DNA from: Janthinobacterium sp. FW305-129
GTDB lineage: Bacteria > Pseudomonadota > Gammaproteobacteria > Burkholderiales > Burkholderiaceae_D
DNA length: 64,000 bases
Direction: 5' to 3'
NCBI RefSeq assembly: GCF_020858115.1
Contig: NZ_JACYMM010000004.1
Span: 421,145-485,144 of the forward strand
The position numbers and the translations under genes are program-made. The notes under the pieces are model-generated. The model was not told the origin of the DNA, did no database searches, and saw only the letters and a program-made list of their open reading frames with translations. Each line of letters opens with the position of its first letter. The first letter of the stretch is position 1. Shown here in pieces: positions 45,488 to 55,700 of this stretch.

Positions 45488-45507
45488 TTTTTTCACAGGA
45501 CTTCACC

Positions 45508-46215
45508 ATGACCAACTTCATCTTCGCCCCCCAAGCCATCGCCGGCCTGCCCATCGTCGGCAGCGACAGCCAGTTCCCCTTGCGCCGCATCTACTGCGTG
45601 GGCCGCAACTACGCCGCCCATGCGCGCGAAATGGGTTTTGACCCCGACCGCGAACCGCCATTCTTCTTTTGCAAGCCGAATGACGACAAGTCCGTCGTCC
45701 CCGTCTTCCCCGGCGTAACGGCCACGGTGCCGTATCCGGCGCAGACGTCGAATTACCACCATGAGATCGAGCTGGTGGTCGCCATCGGCAAGGGCGGCAG
45801 CAATATCGCCCTGGAAGACGCGGCTTCGCACATCTTCGGCTATGGCGTGGGCCTGGACATGACGCGGCGCGACCTGCAGATGCGCATGCGCGAGCAGGGC
45901 CGCCCCTGGGAAATCGGCAAGGCCTTCGATTACTCGGCGCCCATCGGCGCGCTCACGCCGATTGCGGCGTCCGGCGAGATCACCACGGGCGCCATCGTGC
46001 TGGAAGTCGACGGAAAAATCGTGCAGACGAGCGACCTGGCGCACCTGATCTGGTCCGTCAATGAAGTCATCGCCAACCTGTCGACCCTGTTCGAGCTGCA
46101 GCCGGGCGACATCATCATGACGGGCACGCCAGAAGGCGTGGGCGCCGTCACCGCCGGCCAGACCATGGAGGCGCGCATAGACGGTTTGACGCCGATCAAG
46201 GTCGCCGTGCAGTAA
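45508..46215 (+). CDS. mhbH: Fumarylpyruvate hydrolase (FAA hydrolase family)
   Basis: 235 aa. It splits fumarylpyruvate to fumarate and pyruvate. The FAH fold is marked by [44 protein letters not shown] (metal Glu residues), [13 protein letters not shown] and [15 protein letters not shown] 45508 follows the dioxygenase stop codon by 20 bases; an open frame runs further upstream but lies inside that gene. Confidence 0.93.
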   Translation: MTNFIFAPQAIAGLPIVGSDSQFPLRRIYCVGRNYAAHAREMGFDPDREPPFFFCKPNDDKSVVPVFPGVTATVPYPAQTSNYHHEIELVVAIGKGGSNIALEDAASHIFGYGVGLDMTRRDLQMRMREQGRPWEIGKAFDYSAPIGALTPIAASGEITTGAIVLEVDGKIVQTSDLAHLIWSVNEVIANLSTLFELQPGDIIMTGTPEGVGAVTAGQTMEARIDGLTPIKVAVQ

Positions 46216-46281
46216 ACATACCGGGGCCAGCGCGGCACAGACCGCGCAGCCCAAGCGAACAACAATAACGGAGACAAGACC

Positions 46282-47637
46282 ATGACTACCCACGCCGGCA
46301 CCGACGTCCAGCACTTCCTCGACAGCCACCCGTTTTCCCGCTACCAGAAGCTGATCCTCTGGCTATGCTTCCTCATCGTCGCCATCGACGGCTTCGACAC
46401 GGCCTCGATCGGCTTCATCGCGCCCGCCATCCGCGCCGAATGGGGCTTGACGCCCGCCGCGCTGGCGCCCCTGTTCGGCGCGGGCCTGTTTGGGCTGATG
46501 GCCGGCTCGTTTTTGTTCGGCCCCCTGGCGGACCGCTACGGCCGCCGCCCCGTGCTGATCGTCTCCGTCGCGTTTTTCGGCGCGGCCAGCCTGCTGTCGG
46601 CCTGGTCGACGGATCTGACGATGCTGCTGGTGCTGCGCTTTTTGACGGGGCTGGGCCTGGGCGGCGCCATGCCCACTTCCGTGACCATGACGTCCGAATA
46701 CTGCCCGCAGCAGCGCCGTTCCGGCCTGGTCACCATGATGTTCTGCGGCTTTACCATCGGTTCGGCGCTGGGCGGCCTGGCTTCGGCGCAGCTGCTGCAC
46801 CTGATCGGCTGGCGCGGCGTGCTGGTATTGGGCGGCGCCTTGCCGCTGCTGCTGGTGCCCGTGCTGATGCTGGCGCTGCCCGAATCCTTGCGCTGGCTGG
46901 TGCTGAAAGGCCCCGACGGCAGCCAGACCATCGTGCGCCGCATCGCGCCCACCGTGGCCGCCTTGCCGCATTTGGTGGTCAGCGACAAGAAGCTGGCCGG
47001 CTCGCCCATGGCCGAACTGTTCCGCCCCGGCGTCATCGGCGGCACCCTGCTGCTGTGGTCCACGTTTTTCATGAGTTTATTGATCATCTATCTGCTGTCG
47101 AGCTGGATGCCGACTTTGCTGAATGGCAATGGCTTGTCGCTGTCGAATGCCTCGCTGGTGACGATGATGTTCCAGGTGGGCGGCACGGTCGGCGCCATCA
47201 TGCTGGGCCGCTGGATGGACCGCTATAGCCCGCATAAAGTGCTGAGCATCGCCTACCTGGCGGCCGCCGGCTGCATCGTCGTCGTGGCCCTGTCGGGCAG
47301 CAGCCTGGCCCTGCTGGTGCTGGCCGTCTTCGGCGTCGGCTTTGGCGTGAGCGGCTCGCAAGTGGGCGCCAATGCGCTGGCCGCCGCGTTTTACCCCACG
47401 TCGAGCCGCGCCACGGGCGTCAGCTGGGCCGCTGCCGTGGGCCGCAGCGGGTCCGTGCTCGGTTCCATGGCCGGCGGCCTGATGCTGACCCTGAAACTCG
47501 ATAACGAAACCATCTTCTTTTTGCTGGCCATTCCGGCCGTGCTGGCGTCCCTGGCCTTGCTGGCCATGGGACGTTTGATGCGCGCCCGGACTGCGGCCGG
47601 CGCCGTTCCCGCCCCCCTGAAAGAGAGCACCATATGA
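46282..47637 (+). CDS. mhbT: MFS aromatic acid:H+ symporter (AAHS family)
   Basis: 451 aa, 12 membrane helices. Signature blocks are DGFDTASIGFIAPAI in helix 1 (the acidic motif of aromatic acid carriers), GPLADRYGRRPVLI (loop 2-3), and RWMDRYSPHKVL (loop 8-9). It imports 3-hydroxybenzoate, or gentisate, with protons. The ribosome binding site is GGAGACAAG, the same leader used by the porin gene at the end of the operon. Confidence 0.9.
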   Translation: MTTHAGTDVQHFLDSHPFSRYQKLILWLCFLIVAIDGFDTASIGFIAPAIRAEWGLTPAALAPLFGAGLFGLMAGSFLFGPLADRYGRRPVLIVSVAFFGAASLLSAWSTDLTMLLVLRFLTGLGLGGAMPTSVTMTSEYCPQQRRSGLVTMMFCGFTIGSALGGLASAQLLHLIGWRGVLVLGGALPLLLVPVLMLALPESLRWLVLKGPDGSQTIVRRIAPTVAALPHLVVSDKKLAGSPMAELFRPGVIGGTLLLWSTFFMSLLIIYLLSSWMPTLLNGNGLSLSNASLVTMMFQVGGTVGAIMLGRWMDRYSPHKVLSIAYLAAAGCIVVVALSGSSLALLVLAVFGVGFGVSGSQVGANALAAAFYPTSSRATGVSWAAAVGRSGSVLGSMAGGLMLTLKLDNETIFFLLAIPAVLASLALLAMGRLMRARTAAGAVPAPLKESTI

Positions 47638-48278
47638 AATTGCATGGCTATTACCGCAGCTCCGCGTCCTACCGCGTGCGCATCGCGCTGAACCTGAAAC
47701 AGCTGCACCCCGACACGGCCTATGTGCACCTGAGCCGCAATGGCGGCGAGCAGTTCACGCCAGCGTTTTCCAGCCTGAACCCGCAGCACCTGCTGCCCGT
47801 GCTGGAGGATGGCGGCGCCGTGCTGACGCAATCGCTGGCCATCATTGAATACCTGGACGAGACGCAGGCGGGGCAAAAGCTGCTGCCCACCGATGCCCTG
47901 GGCCGCGCCCGCGTGCGCCAGCTGGCCATGGTGTGCGCCTGCGACATCCATCCGCTCAACAACCTGCGCGTCCTGAATTACCTGACGGGGCCCCTGGCCC
48001 TGTCGCCGGAGCAGAAGAACGCGTGGTACCAGCACTGGACCCATCTGGGACTGGCCGCGCTGGAAGCGGAGCTGGCGCACAGCCCGCACACGGGCCGCTT
48101 CTGCCATGGCGACACGCCGACCCTGGCCGATTGCTGCCTGGTGCCGCAGGTGTACAACGCGCGGCGCTTCCAGTGCGACCTGACGCCGTATCCCACGATC
48201 CTGGGCATCGTCGCGCACTGCGAGGCGTTGCCGGCGTTCCAGCAGGCGCACCCGGACAAGCAGCCAGACGCCGAATAA
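47634..48278 (+). CDS. mhbI: Maleylpyruvate/maleylacetoacetate isomerase (zeta GST)
   Basis: 214 aa. A glutathione S-transferase zeta protein that isomerises maleylpyruvate to fumarylpyruvate, the step between the dioxygenase and the hydrolase. YRSSASYRVRIALNLK is the SSCSWRVRIAL-like active-site motif with catalytic Ser; NPQHLLPVLEDGG and LTQSLAIIEYLDE bind glutathione; DTPTLADCCLVPQVYNA closes the C-terminal domain. The ATG overlaps the transporter stop codon (ATGA). The family also includes MaiA of tyrosine breakdown; context decides for maleylpyruvate. Confidence 0.92.
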   Translation: MKLHGYYRSSASYRVRIALNLKQLHPDTAYVHLSRNGGEQFTPAFSSLNPQHLLPVLEDGGAVLTQSLAIIEYLDETQAGQKLLPTDALGRARVRQLAMVCACDIHPLNNLRVLNYLTGPLALSPEQKNAWYQHWTHLGLAALEAELAHSPHTGRFCHGDTPTLADCCLVPQVYNARRFQCDLTPYPTILGIVAHCEALPAFQQAHPDKQPDAE

Positions 48279-48303
48279 CAAACCATAAAAAACGGAGACA
48301 AGC

Positions 48304-49395
48304 ATGAGAAAAATCAACGCCATCACCATGGCGCTGCTGGGCGCGTGCGCCTGCGGCACCGCATCCGCGCAAAGCGGCGTCACCCTGTACGGAGTGCTCG
48401 ATAGCTCCGTGGCTTACACGAGCAATGTCAATGCGGCCGGCGACAGCCAGGTGAAAATGCCGACACTGACGGGTTCACTGCCGTCGCGCTTCGGCGTCAA
48501 GGGCGTGGAAGACCTGGGCGGCGGCTTGCAGGCGATCTTTGCGCTGGAATCGGGCTTCGGCGTCGACACGGGCATCGCGGGGCAGGGCGGGAGACTGTTT
48601 GGCCGCCAGTCGTGGGTGGGCCTGAAGGGGCGCTATGGCAGCCTGATGCTGGGGCGGCAAATGAATATGTCGTTTTGGGCCACGCAAAAGTCCGACATCA
48701 TGGGTCCGGCCCTGTTTTCCATCAGCAGCCTCGATCTGTACCTGCCCAACGCCCGCAGCGACAACGCCATCGGCTACCTGGGCACGTTCTCGAACGTGAC
48801 GGTGGGCGCCACCTACAGCCTGGGGCGCGACGCTTCGGCGGCGGGCGGGCCTGCCGCCACGGGCTGCGCGGGCGAAGTGGCGGGCAATGCGAAGGCTTGC
48901 CGCCAGATCACCGCCTTGCTCGGCTACGACACGGGCCGCTATGGCGCCACGGCCTCGTACGACATCATGTACGGCAACGCGGGCGCGGCCAACGGCCTCA
49001 CATCGAGCCGCCACTTCGACCGCCGCGTGATCGCCAGCGCCTATGCCATGCTTGATCAGCTGAAAATCGGCGGCGGCGTGATCGACCGCAGCATCCGCGC
49101 CGCCACGGGGCCAGTCGATTCGCAACTGCTGTATGTGGGCGCCGCGTATCCGCTGGCCCCCGCGCTGGTGCTCGACGGGCAGCTCGCCAGACTGGCCATC
49201 AAGGACAGTGCGAACGATGCCACCCTGGCCACCGCGCGCCTGACGTATCACCTGTCCAAACGCACGGCCATCTACGCCGCCATCGGCCGCATGGACAACG
49301 ACGGCGCGGCCGCCGTGGCGCTGGACGCGGGCGGCACCGTGGGCGCGGGGCGCACGCAGAACGGCGTGATGGCGGGGATGCGCCACTTCTTCTGA
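48304..49395 (+). CDS. Gram-negative porin
   Basis: 363 aa with a signal peptide ending near TASAQ. The mature protein begins SGVTLYGVLDSSVAYTSN, the standard start of beta-proteobacterial trimeric porins, contains PSRFGVKGVEDLGGGLQAIFALESGF and RQSWVGLKGRYGSLMLGRQ, and ends in Phe (MRHFF), the outer-membrane insertion signal. The identical GGAGACAAG leader and the short gap place it in the catabolic operon, so it probably admits the aromatic acid through the outer membrane. Confidence 0.93.
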   Translation: MRKINAITMALLGACACGTASAQSGVTLYGVLDSSVAYTSNVNAAGDSQVKMPTLTGSLPSRFGVKGVEDLGGGLQAIFALESGFGVDTGIAGQGGRLFGRQSWVGLKGRYGSLMLGRQMNMSFWATQKSDIMGPALFSISSLDLYLPNARSDNAIGYLGTFSNVTVGATYSLGRDASAAGGPAATGCAGEVAGNAKACRQITALLGYDTGRYGATASYDIMYGNAGAANGLTSSRHFDRRVIASAYAMLDQLKIGGGVIDRSIRAATGPVDSQLLYVGAAYPLAPALVLDGQLARLAIKDSANDATLATARLTYHLSKRTAIYAAIGRMDNDGAAAVALDAGGTVGAGRTQNGVMAGMRHFF

Positions 49396-49409
49396 GCGCT
49401 GTCCCGGCT

Positions 49410-50882
49410 TTACCGCGCCGCCAGGGCCGCGGGCGCGGGCGCCTGCCAGCCGCCGCCCAGTGCCTTGTAGGTGGCGACGGCCGCGCGTGCGGCGCCCGTT
49501 TGCGCCTGGGCGCGCGCATCCTCGGCCTGCAACAGCCGGGCGTCGGCCTGCAGCACATCGTGGCGGCTGGCCGCGCCCTTGTGGAAGGCCGCCAGCGCCG
49601 AGGCGCGCGCGTGCTCCAGCGCAGCGACGCCCTGCGCCAGCAGACCTGCCTGCTGTTCGTATCCGAGCAGTGCCGAACAGGCATTCTCCACGTCTTCCGT
49701 GGCATGCAGCACGGCCAGCCGGTAGGCCGCCAGCAGTTCGGCTTCCTGGCCACGCGAAGCCTCGATCTGCGCATCGATGCGGCCGAAATCGAACAGGCGC
49801 CAGCGCATGCCGAGTACGCCCGCGGCCTGGCCGGAGCCGCTGGCAAACAGGGCGCCGCCGGCCGTGGCGCTGCCAAATAGGGCGCCAAAATTGAATTTCG
49901 GGTAGTACTCGGCAACGGCCGCGCCGGTGCGTGCGCTCGCCGCGGCCAGGCGCCGCTCGGCTACGAGCAGGTCGGGCCGGCGCCGCAGCAGGTCGCCCGG
50001 CGCACCGCCGGCCGTGATGCGCGGCGCGGCCGCGATGTTGCCGTTGGCGGGCAGTTCGTGGCCATGGGTGCCGGGCGCCGCGCCCAGCATCACGTCGAGC
50101 GCATGCAGCGCCACCTCGCGCGCCGTTTCCAGGCCGGGAACGACGGCGCGCGCCTGCGCCAGCGATGCTTCGGCCTGCCGCAGCGCCGGCTCGTTTGCCA
50201 ATCCCTTGTCATATAACAGCGTGGTGAGTTCCAGCCGCGCCGCGCCGGTGTCGACCTGCCGGCGCGCCAGGTCGAGCCGCACCTGCAGGCCCTGGATGGA
50301 CAGGTAAAGGTCCGCCGTTTGCGCCGCCACGGCCAGCCGCGTTGCGGCCCAGCCAGCGTCGCTGGCCTCGTAATCGGCGCGCGCCGCTTCACGTTCGCGG
50401 CGCAGGCCGCCGAACAGGTCGAGTTCCCACGACGCCTGCAGGTTCAATTCGCGCGCGCTGCCGGCGCGCTGATAGCCTGGCGTGGCGTTCAGGACCTGGC
50501 CCAGCGGCGTTTGCACCGACTGGTAGGCACGTGCCGCCTGGCCGCCAATGCTGGCCGACGGCAGCAGCGCGGCGTCGGCCGCATCCGTGGCGGCGCGCGC
50601 CTGCCTGACCCTGGCCTGCGCCTGCTCCAGGTCGAGGTTTTGCGCCAGCGCCACCGTTACCACATGGGTCAGGCGCGGATCGCCGAAGGCCGTCCACCAC
50701 TGCCGCAGTTCGGCAGCGTCAGCAGTGTTGGCACCCTCGCGCGCGCCGAGCGCCGCCTGGTGCAGATACTGCGCCGCTTGCGGCAGTTCGGGCCGGCGGT
50801 AGTCCAGGCCAGCAGTGCAGCCGGTGGCGGCCAGGCCGGCGGCGATCAGCAGAAAGGGGAGGCGCAGGCGTGGCAATGGCAT
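49410..50882 (-). CDS. Outer-membrane efflux lipoprotein (NodT/OprM family)
   Basis: About 490 aa. The lipobox AATGC follows a signal sequence starting MPLPRLRLPF; Cys becomes the lipidated N-terminus. Two OEP repeats follow, with ELRQWWTAFGDPRLTHVVTVALAQNLDL, LNLQASWELDLFGGLRRE and GGAPGDLLRRRPDLLVAERRL. It forms the outer-membrane channel of the RND pump encoded beyond tetR. I start at ATG 50882, six bases after GGAAG; a TTG 18 bases upstream opens the frame but has no ribosome binding site. Its promoter shares the first TetR dyad. Confidence 0.92.
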   Translation of the reverse strand: MPLPRLRLPFLLIAAGLAATGCTAGLDYRRPELPQAAQYLHQAALGAREGANTADAAELRQWWTAFGDPRLTHVVTVALAQNLDLEQAQARVRQARAATDAADAALLPSASIGGQAARAYQSVQTPLGQVLNATPGYQRAGSARELNLQASWELDLFGGLRREREAARADYEASDAGWAATRLAVAAQTADLYLSIQGLQVRLDLARRQVDTGAARLELTTLLYDKGLANEPALRQAEASLAQARAVVPGLETAREVALHALDVMLGAAPGTHGHELPANGNIAAAPRITAGGAPGDLLRRRPDLLVAERRLAAASARTGAAVAEYYPKFNFGALFGSATAGGALFASGSGQAAGVLGMRWRLFDFGRIDAQIEASRGQEAELLAAYRLAVLHATEDVENACSALLGYEQQAGLLAQGVAALEHARASALAAFHKGAASRHDVLQADARLLQAEDARAQAQTGAARAAVATYKALGGGWQAPAPAALAAR

Positions 50883-50913
50883 GGTGGTCTTCCAGTTCAA
50901 AAGAGAATAATGA

Positions 50914-50937
50914 GTGACTATAATACATATTGGTCAC
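50914..50937. promoter_or_regulatory. Candidate TetR operator 1 (channel gene / tetR)
   Basis: GTGAC-N14-GTCAC, extended to AGTGAC / GTCACT, in the 93-base divergent region between the efflux channel gene and tetR. The same pattern, 24 bases long, recurs before the adaptor gene. Confidence 0.7.
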
Positions 50938-50975
50938 TTATTGTGCATTCCGTCGCGGCGCGTTAAGCTGTCGCC

Positions 50976-51596
50976 ATGAATTCCACCACACCCGATACAC
51001 CAAGCCCGGCACGCGGCCCCGCCGGCCACGACGTGCGCGACCAGATCGTTGCCGCCGCCACCGATTACTTCAGCCGCTACGGCTATGAAAAGACGACTGT
51101 CTCCGACCTGGCCAGGGCGATCGGCTTTTCCAAGGCCTATATCTATAAATTCTTCGAGTCCAAGCAAGCCATCGGCGAGCATATCTGCGCCAGCTGCCTG
51201 CGCCAGATCGAAACCGAGGTAAGAAGCGCGGTGGCGGCGGCCGGCCAGCCGCCGGAGCAGCTGCGGCGCATGTTCCGGGCCAGCGTCGAAGCCAGCTTGC
51301 GGCTGTTTTTCCAGGACCGCAAGCTGTACGACATCGCCGCCTCGGCCGCCACCGGGCGCTGGCCTGCCGTGCAAGCCTACGAGCTGGCGATGGGCGCCCT
51401 GCTGCAGGATATCTTGCAGCAGGGGCGCAAGACGGGCGACTTCGAGCGCAAGACGCCGCTCGACGAAACGGCCAGCGCGATCTACCTGGTGATGCGCCCC
51501 TACGTCAATCCCTTGCTGCTGCAACACAGCGTCGACAGCAGCGAAACGGCGGTGCTGCAACTGTCCAGCCTGGTGTTGCGCAGCCTGTCGCCATAG
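50976..51596 (+). CDS. TetR-family repressor of the RND pump
   Basis: 206 aa. The N-terminal HTH (about 20-65) reads IVAAATDYFSRYGYEKTTVSDLARAIGFSKAYIYKFFESK, classical TetR. The C-terminal ligand domain has no recognised signature. It lies between the channel gene (divergent) and the adaptor-pump genes (same strand), and a GTGAC-N14-GTCAC dyad is found on both sides. It very probably represses both transcripts and itself and is released by a pump substrate. Confidence 0.92.
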   Translation: MNSTTPDTPSPARGPAGHDVRDQIVAAATDYFSRYGYEKTTVSDLARAIGFSKAYIYKFFESKQAIGEHICASCLRQIETEVRSAVAAAGQPPEQLRRMFRASVEASLRLFFQDRKLYDIAASAATGRWPAVQAYELAMGALLQDILQQGRKTGDFERKTPLDETASAIYLVMRPYVNPLLLQHSVDSSETAVLQLSSLVLRSLSP

Positions 51597-51610
51597 CTTC
51601 GCATTAATTT

Positions 51611-51634
51611 GTGACTGTTGACTTATTTGGTCAC
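51611..51634. promoter_or_regulatory. Candidate TetR operator 2 (adaptor/pump genes)
   Basis: GTGAC-N14-GTCAC, identical in arms, spacing and six of the spacer-edge bases (ACT at the left, ATTTGG/ATTGG-like at the right) to the copy at 50914-50937. It lies 45 bases before the adaptor start codon and 15 bases after the tetR stop codon. Confidence 0.7.
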
Positions 51635-51678
51635 TGGTACCAGAATGAGAATCCTGATCACTCATTCATGGGATTCTT

Positions 51679-52785
51679 ATGCGCTGGCGCCGCCTCGCTT
51701 CATCTGTAGTCATCTCCACCTTGCCCCTGGCCATGAGTGCCTGCGCCGACAAGGCGCAGGCCGATCCGCGCACGGCCGTACCGCTGGTGCGGGCCGTCCC
51801 GGTGCAGGGCGCCGAAGCGGGCACGCGCAGCTTCACGGGCGTGGTCGCGCCGCGCGTGCAAAGCGATCTTGGTTTTCGCGTGGCCGGCAAGGTGCGCGAA
51901 CGGCTGGTCGACGCCGGTCAGGCCGTGCGCCGTGGCCAGCCATTGATGCGCCTCGACGCCGACGACCTGCAGTTGCTGGCGCAGGCGCGGCAGGAGTCCG
52001 TCATGGCCGACCGCGCCCGCGCGCGCCAGGCGGCGGACGAGGAAGCGCGCTACCGCGACTTGCGCGGCACCGGCGCCATCTCGGCATCGAACTACGACCA
52101 GGTAAAGGCGGCGGCTGACGCGGCCGGCGCCCAATTGAAGGCGTCCGAAGCCCTGGCCGGGGTGGCGCGCAATGCGCTGCAGTACGCGCTGCTGCTGGCC
52201 GACGCCGACGGTGTCGTGATGGACACCCTGGCCGAACCGGGCCAGGTGGTCGCGGCCGGGCAGGTGGTGGTGCGCCTGGCCCATGACGGCCGGCGCGAAG
52301 CGGCGATCCAGCTGCCGGAAACCGTGCGTCCCGCGCTCGGCTCCACGGGCCAGGCCATCCTGTTCGGCAGGCCCGGCGCCAGCGTGCCGGCGACCTTGCG
52401 CCAGCTGGCGCAGACGGCGGACCGGCAAACGCGTACTTTCGAGGCGCGCTATGTGCTCGACGCGGCGCTCTCAAACGCACCGCTGGGCGCCACCGTCACC
52501 CTGCGCCTGCCCGGCGCGCATGCCGCCAGCGGCACCGTGCAAGTGCCGCTGGCGGCCCTGCACGATGCGGGCAAGGGGCCAGGCGTGTGGGTGATCGCCG
52601 GTGCGCCGGCGCAAGTGGCCTGGCGGCCGGTGAAGGTGCACGGGTTGCACGATGACCGCGCCGACGTCAGCGGCCTGAAGGCGGGCGAACGCATCGTCGC
52701 GCTGGGCGCCCATCTGCTGCACCAGGGGGAGCGGGTCAGGGTCGAACCGGTGCCAGCGGCCGCCGGCGCGGGAGCGCATCCATGA
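51679..52785 (+). CDS. RND efflux periplasmic adaptor (MFP) lipoprotein
   Basis: 368 aa. Signal sequence with lipobox LAMSAC, so anchored in the inner membrane. The biotinyl-lipoyl halves flank a helical hairpin: GFRVAGKVRERLVDAGQAVRRGQPLMRLD and ADGVVMDTLAEPGQVVAAGQVVVRLAH. It connects the RND pump to the outer-membrane channel. The stop codon overlaps the start of the pump gene (ATGA). Confidence 0.93.
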   Translation: MRWRRLASSVVISTLPLAMSACADKAQADPRTAVPLVRAVPVQGAEAGTRSFTGVVAPRVQSDLGFRVAGKVRERLVDAGQAVRRGQPLMRLDADDLQLLAQARQESVMADRARARQAADEEARYRDLRGTGAISASNYDQVKAAADAAGAQLKASEALAGVARNALQYALLLADADGVVMDTLAEPGQVVAAGQVVVRLAHDGRREAAIQLPETVRPALGSTGQAILFGRPGASVPATLRQLAQTADRQTRTFEARYVLDAALSNAPLGATVTLRLPGAHAASGTVQVPLAALHDAGKGPGVWVIAGAPAQVAWRPVKVHGLHDDRADVSGLKAGERIVALGAHLLHQGERVRVEPVPAAAGAGAHP

Positions 52786-55700
52786 GCGCGGCGGGCTTCA
52801 ACCTGTCGGCGCTGGCCGTGCGCGAGCGTTCCGTCACCCTGTTCCTGATCTGCCTCATTTCGCTGGCCGGCCTGCTGTCGTTCTTCAAGCTGGGGCGCGC
52901 GGAAGACCCGGCCTTCACGGTCAAGGTGATGACCATCGTCACCGCCTGGCCTGGCGCCAGCGCGCGCGAAATGCAGGACCAGGTAGCCGACAAGATCGAA
53001 AAGCGCCTGCAGGAGCTGCGCTGGTACGAACGGGCCGAGACCTACACCACGCCCGGCCTGGCGTTTACCACCCTGACCCTGCTCGACGGCACGCCGCCCG
53101 GGCAGGTGCAGGCCGAGTTCTACCAGGCGCGCAAGAAGGCCGGTGACGAGGCGGCCAATCTGCCGGCCGGCGTGATCGGCCCCATGATCGATGACGAATA
53201 CGCGGACGTCACCTTTGCCCTATATGCGCTGAAAGCCAAAGGCGAGCCGCAGCGCCTGCTGGTGCGCGAGGCGGAAACCTTGCGCCAGCGGCTGCTGCAC
53301 GTGCCGGGCGTCAAAAAGGTCAATATCATCGGCGAGCAGGCCGAGCGCATCTACGTGGAGTTGTCGCAGGAACGTCTGGCTACCCTGGGCGTGCGGGCGC
53401 AGGACGTGTTCGCGGCGCTGCACGGCCAGAATGTCCTCACGCCGGCCGGCTCGGTCGAAACACGGGGGCCGCAAGTGACCATCCGCCTCGACGGCGCGCT
53501 TGACGCGCTGCAAAAGATCCGCGATACGCCGGTGGTGGTGCAGGGGCGCACCTTGGCCCTGTCCGATATCGCCACCGTACGCCGTGGCCAGGTAGACCCG
53601 GCCAGCTTCATGGTGCGCAACGGCGGCGAGCCGGCGCTGTTGCTGGGTGTGGTCATGCGCGACGGCTGGAACGGGCTGGATCTGGGCAAGGCGCTGGATG
53701 GGGAAGTGACGGCCATCGGTGCCGCCATGCCGCTGGGCATGAGCCTGGCCAAGGTCACCGACCAGTCCGTCAATATCAGCGCGGCCGTCGACGAATTCAT
53801 GCTCAAGTTCCTCGCCGCGCTGCTGGTGGTGATGCTGGTGTGCTTTATCAGCATGGGCTGGCGCGTCGGCATCGTGGTGGCCGCCGCCGTGCCGCTGACC
53901 CTGGCCGTCGTGTTCATCGTGATGGCCGCGACGGGCAAGAACTTCGACCGCATCACCCTCGGTTCCCTGATCCTGGGCCTCGGCCTGCTGGTGGACGACG
54001 CCATCATCGCCATCGAAATGATGGTCGTGAAAATGGAGGAGGGCTACAGCCGCATCGCCGCCTCCGCCTATGCCTGGAGCCATACGGCCGCACCGATGCT
54101 GGCGGGTACCCTGGTGACGGCCGTCGGCTTCATGCCCAACGGCTTTGCCCGCTCCAGCGCCGGCGAATACACGAGCAATATGTTCTGGATCGTCGGCATC
54201 GCGCTGATCGCTTCATGGGTGGTGGCGGTCGTGTTTACGCCCTACCTGGGCGTCAAGCTGCTGCCCGAGCTGAAAAAAGTCGCCGGCGGCCATGACGCGC
54301 TGTACGGCACGCCGCGCTACCACCGCTTTCGCCGCTTGCTGGGGCGCGTGATCGCCCGCAAATGGCTGGTGTTCTGCACCGTGATCGGCCTGTTCGTGCT
54401 GGCCGTGCTGGGCATGGCCGTCGTCAAGAAGCAGTTCTTCCCCATCTCCGACCGTCCTGAAGTGCTGATCGAAGTGCAGCTGCCTTACGGCAGCGCGATC
54501 GGGCAGACCAGCGGCGCGGCGGCGAAAGTGGAAGCCTGGCTGGCTCGCCAGCCCGAGGCGAAGATCGTAACGGCCTATGTGGGCCAGGGCGCGCCGCGCT
54601 TTTATCTGGCGATGGGGCCGGAATTGCCCGATCCTTCGTTTGCCAAGATCGTCGTGCGCACCGACAGCCAGCAGGCGCGCGACAGTCTCAAGCAGCGCTT
54701 GCGCGTGGCCGTTGCCGCCGGCCTGGCGCCGGAGGCGCGCGTGCGCGTCACGCAACTGGTGTTCGGCCCGTATTCGCCGTTTCCCGTCGCCTACCGGGTC
54801 AGCGGCCCCGATCCCGAGGTGTTGCGCGGCATCGCCGGCGAGGTGCGGCGCGTGATGCAGGCCAGCCCGATTATGCGTACCGTCAATACCGACTGGGGCA
54901 CGCGCACGCCCACCCTGCATTTCAGCCTGCAGCAGGAGCGCTTGCAGGCGATGGGACTGACGTCGGCCGCGGTGGCGCAGCAGCTGCAGTTCCTGCTCAG
55001 CGGCGTGCCCGTCACCGCCGTGCGCGAAGATATCCGCACGGTGCAGGTGGTGGCGCGCGCGGCCGGCGACGTGCGGCTGGATCCGGCGCGTATTGCCGAT
55101 CTGACCCTGGCCGGTGCCAACGGCGAACGCATCGCGCTGTCGCAGGTGGGCAGCGTCGAGGTGCGCTGGGAAGAACCCGTGATGCGCCGGCGCGACCGCC
55201 AGCCGACGATCACCGTGCGCGGCGACATCGCCGACGGCATGCAGCCGCCCGACGTCTCGGGTGCCATCACGGCGCAGCTGCGGCCCATCATTGACAAGCT
55301 GCCAGCGAGCTACCGCATCGAGCAGGCCGGCTCCATCGAGGAATCGGCCAAGGCAACGCAAGCCATGCTGCCATTGTTCCCCATCATGCTGGCGCTGACC
55401 TTGCTGATGATCATCCTGCAGGTGCGCTCGATCTCGGCGATGGTGATGGTGTTCCTGACCAGCCCATTGGGCCTGATCGGCGTCGTGCCCACCTTGCTGC
55501 TGTTCCAGCAGCCGTTCGGCATCAATGCGCTGGTCGGCCTGATCGCGCTGTCGGGCATTTTGATGCGCAATACCCTGATCCTGATCGGCCAGATCCACCA
55601 GAACGAGGCGGCCGGCCTGGCGCCGTTCGACGCCGTGGTCGAAGCGACCGTGCAGCGCGCGCGTCCCGTGATCCTCACTGCGCTGGCGGCCATCCTGGCC

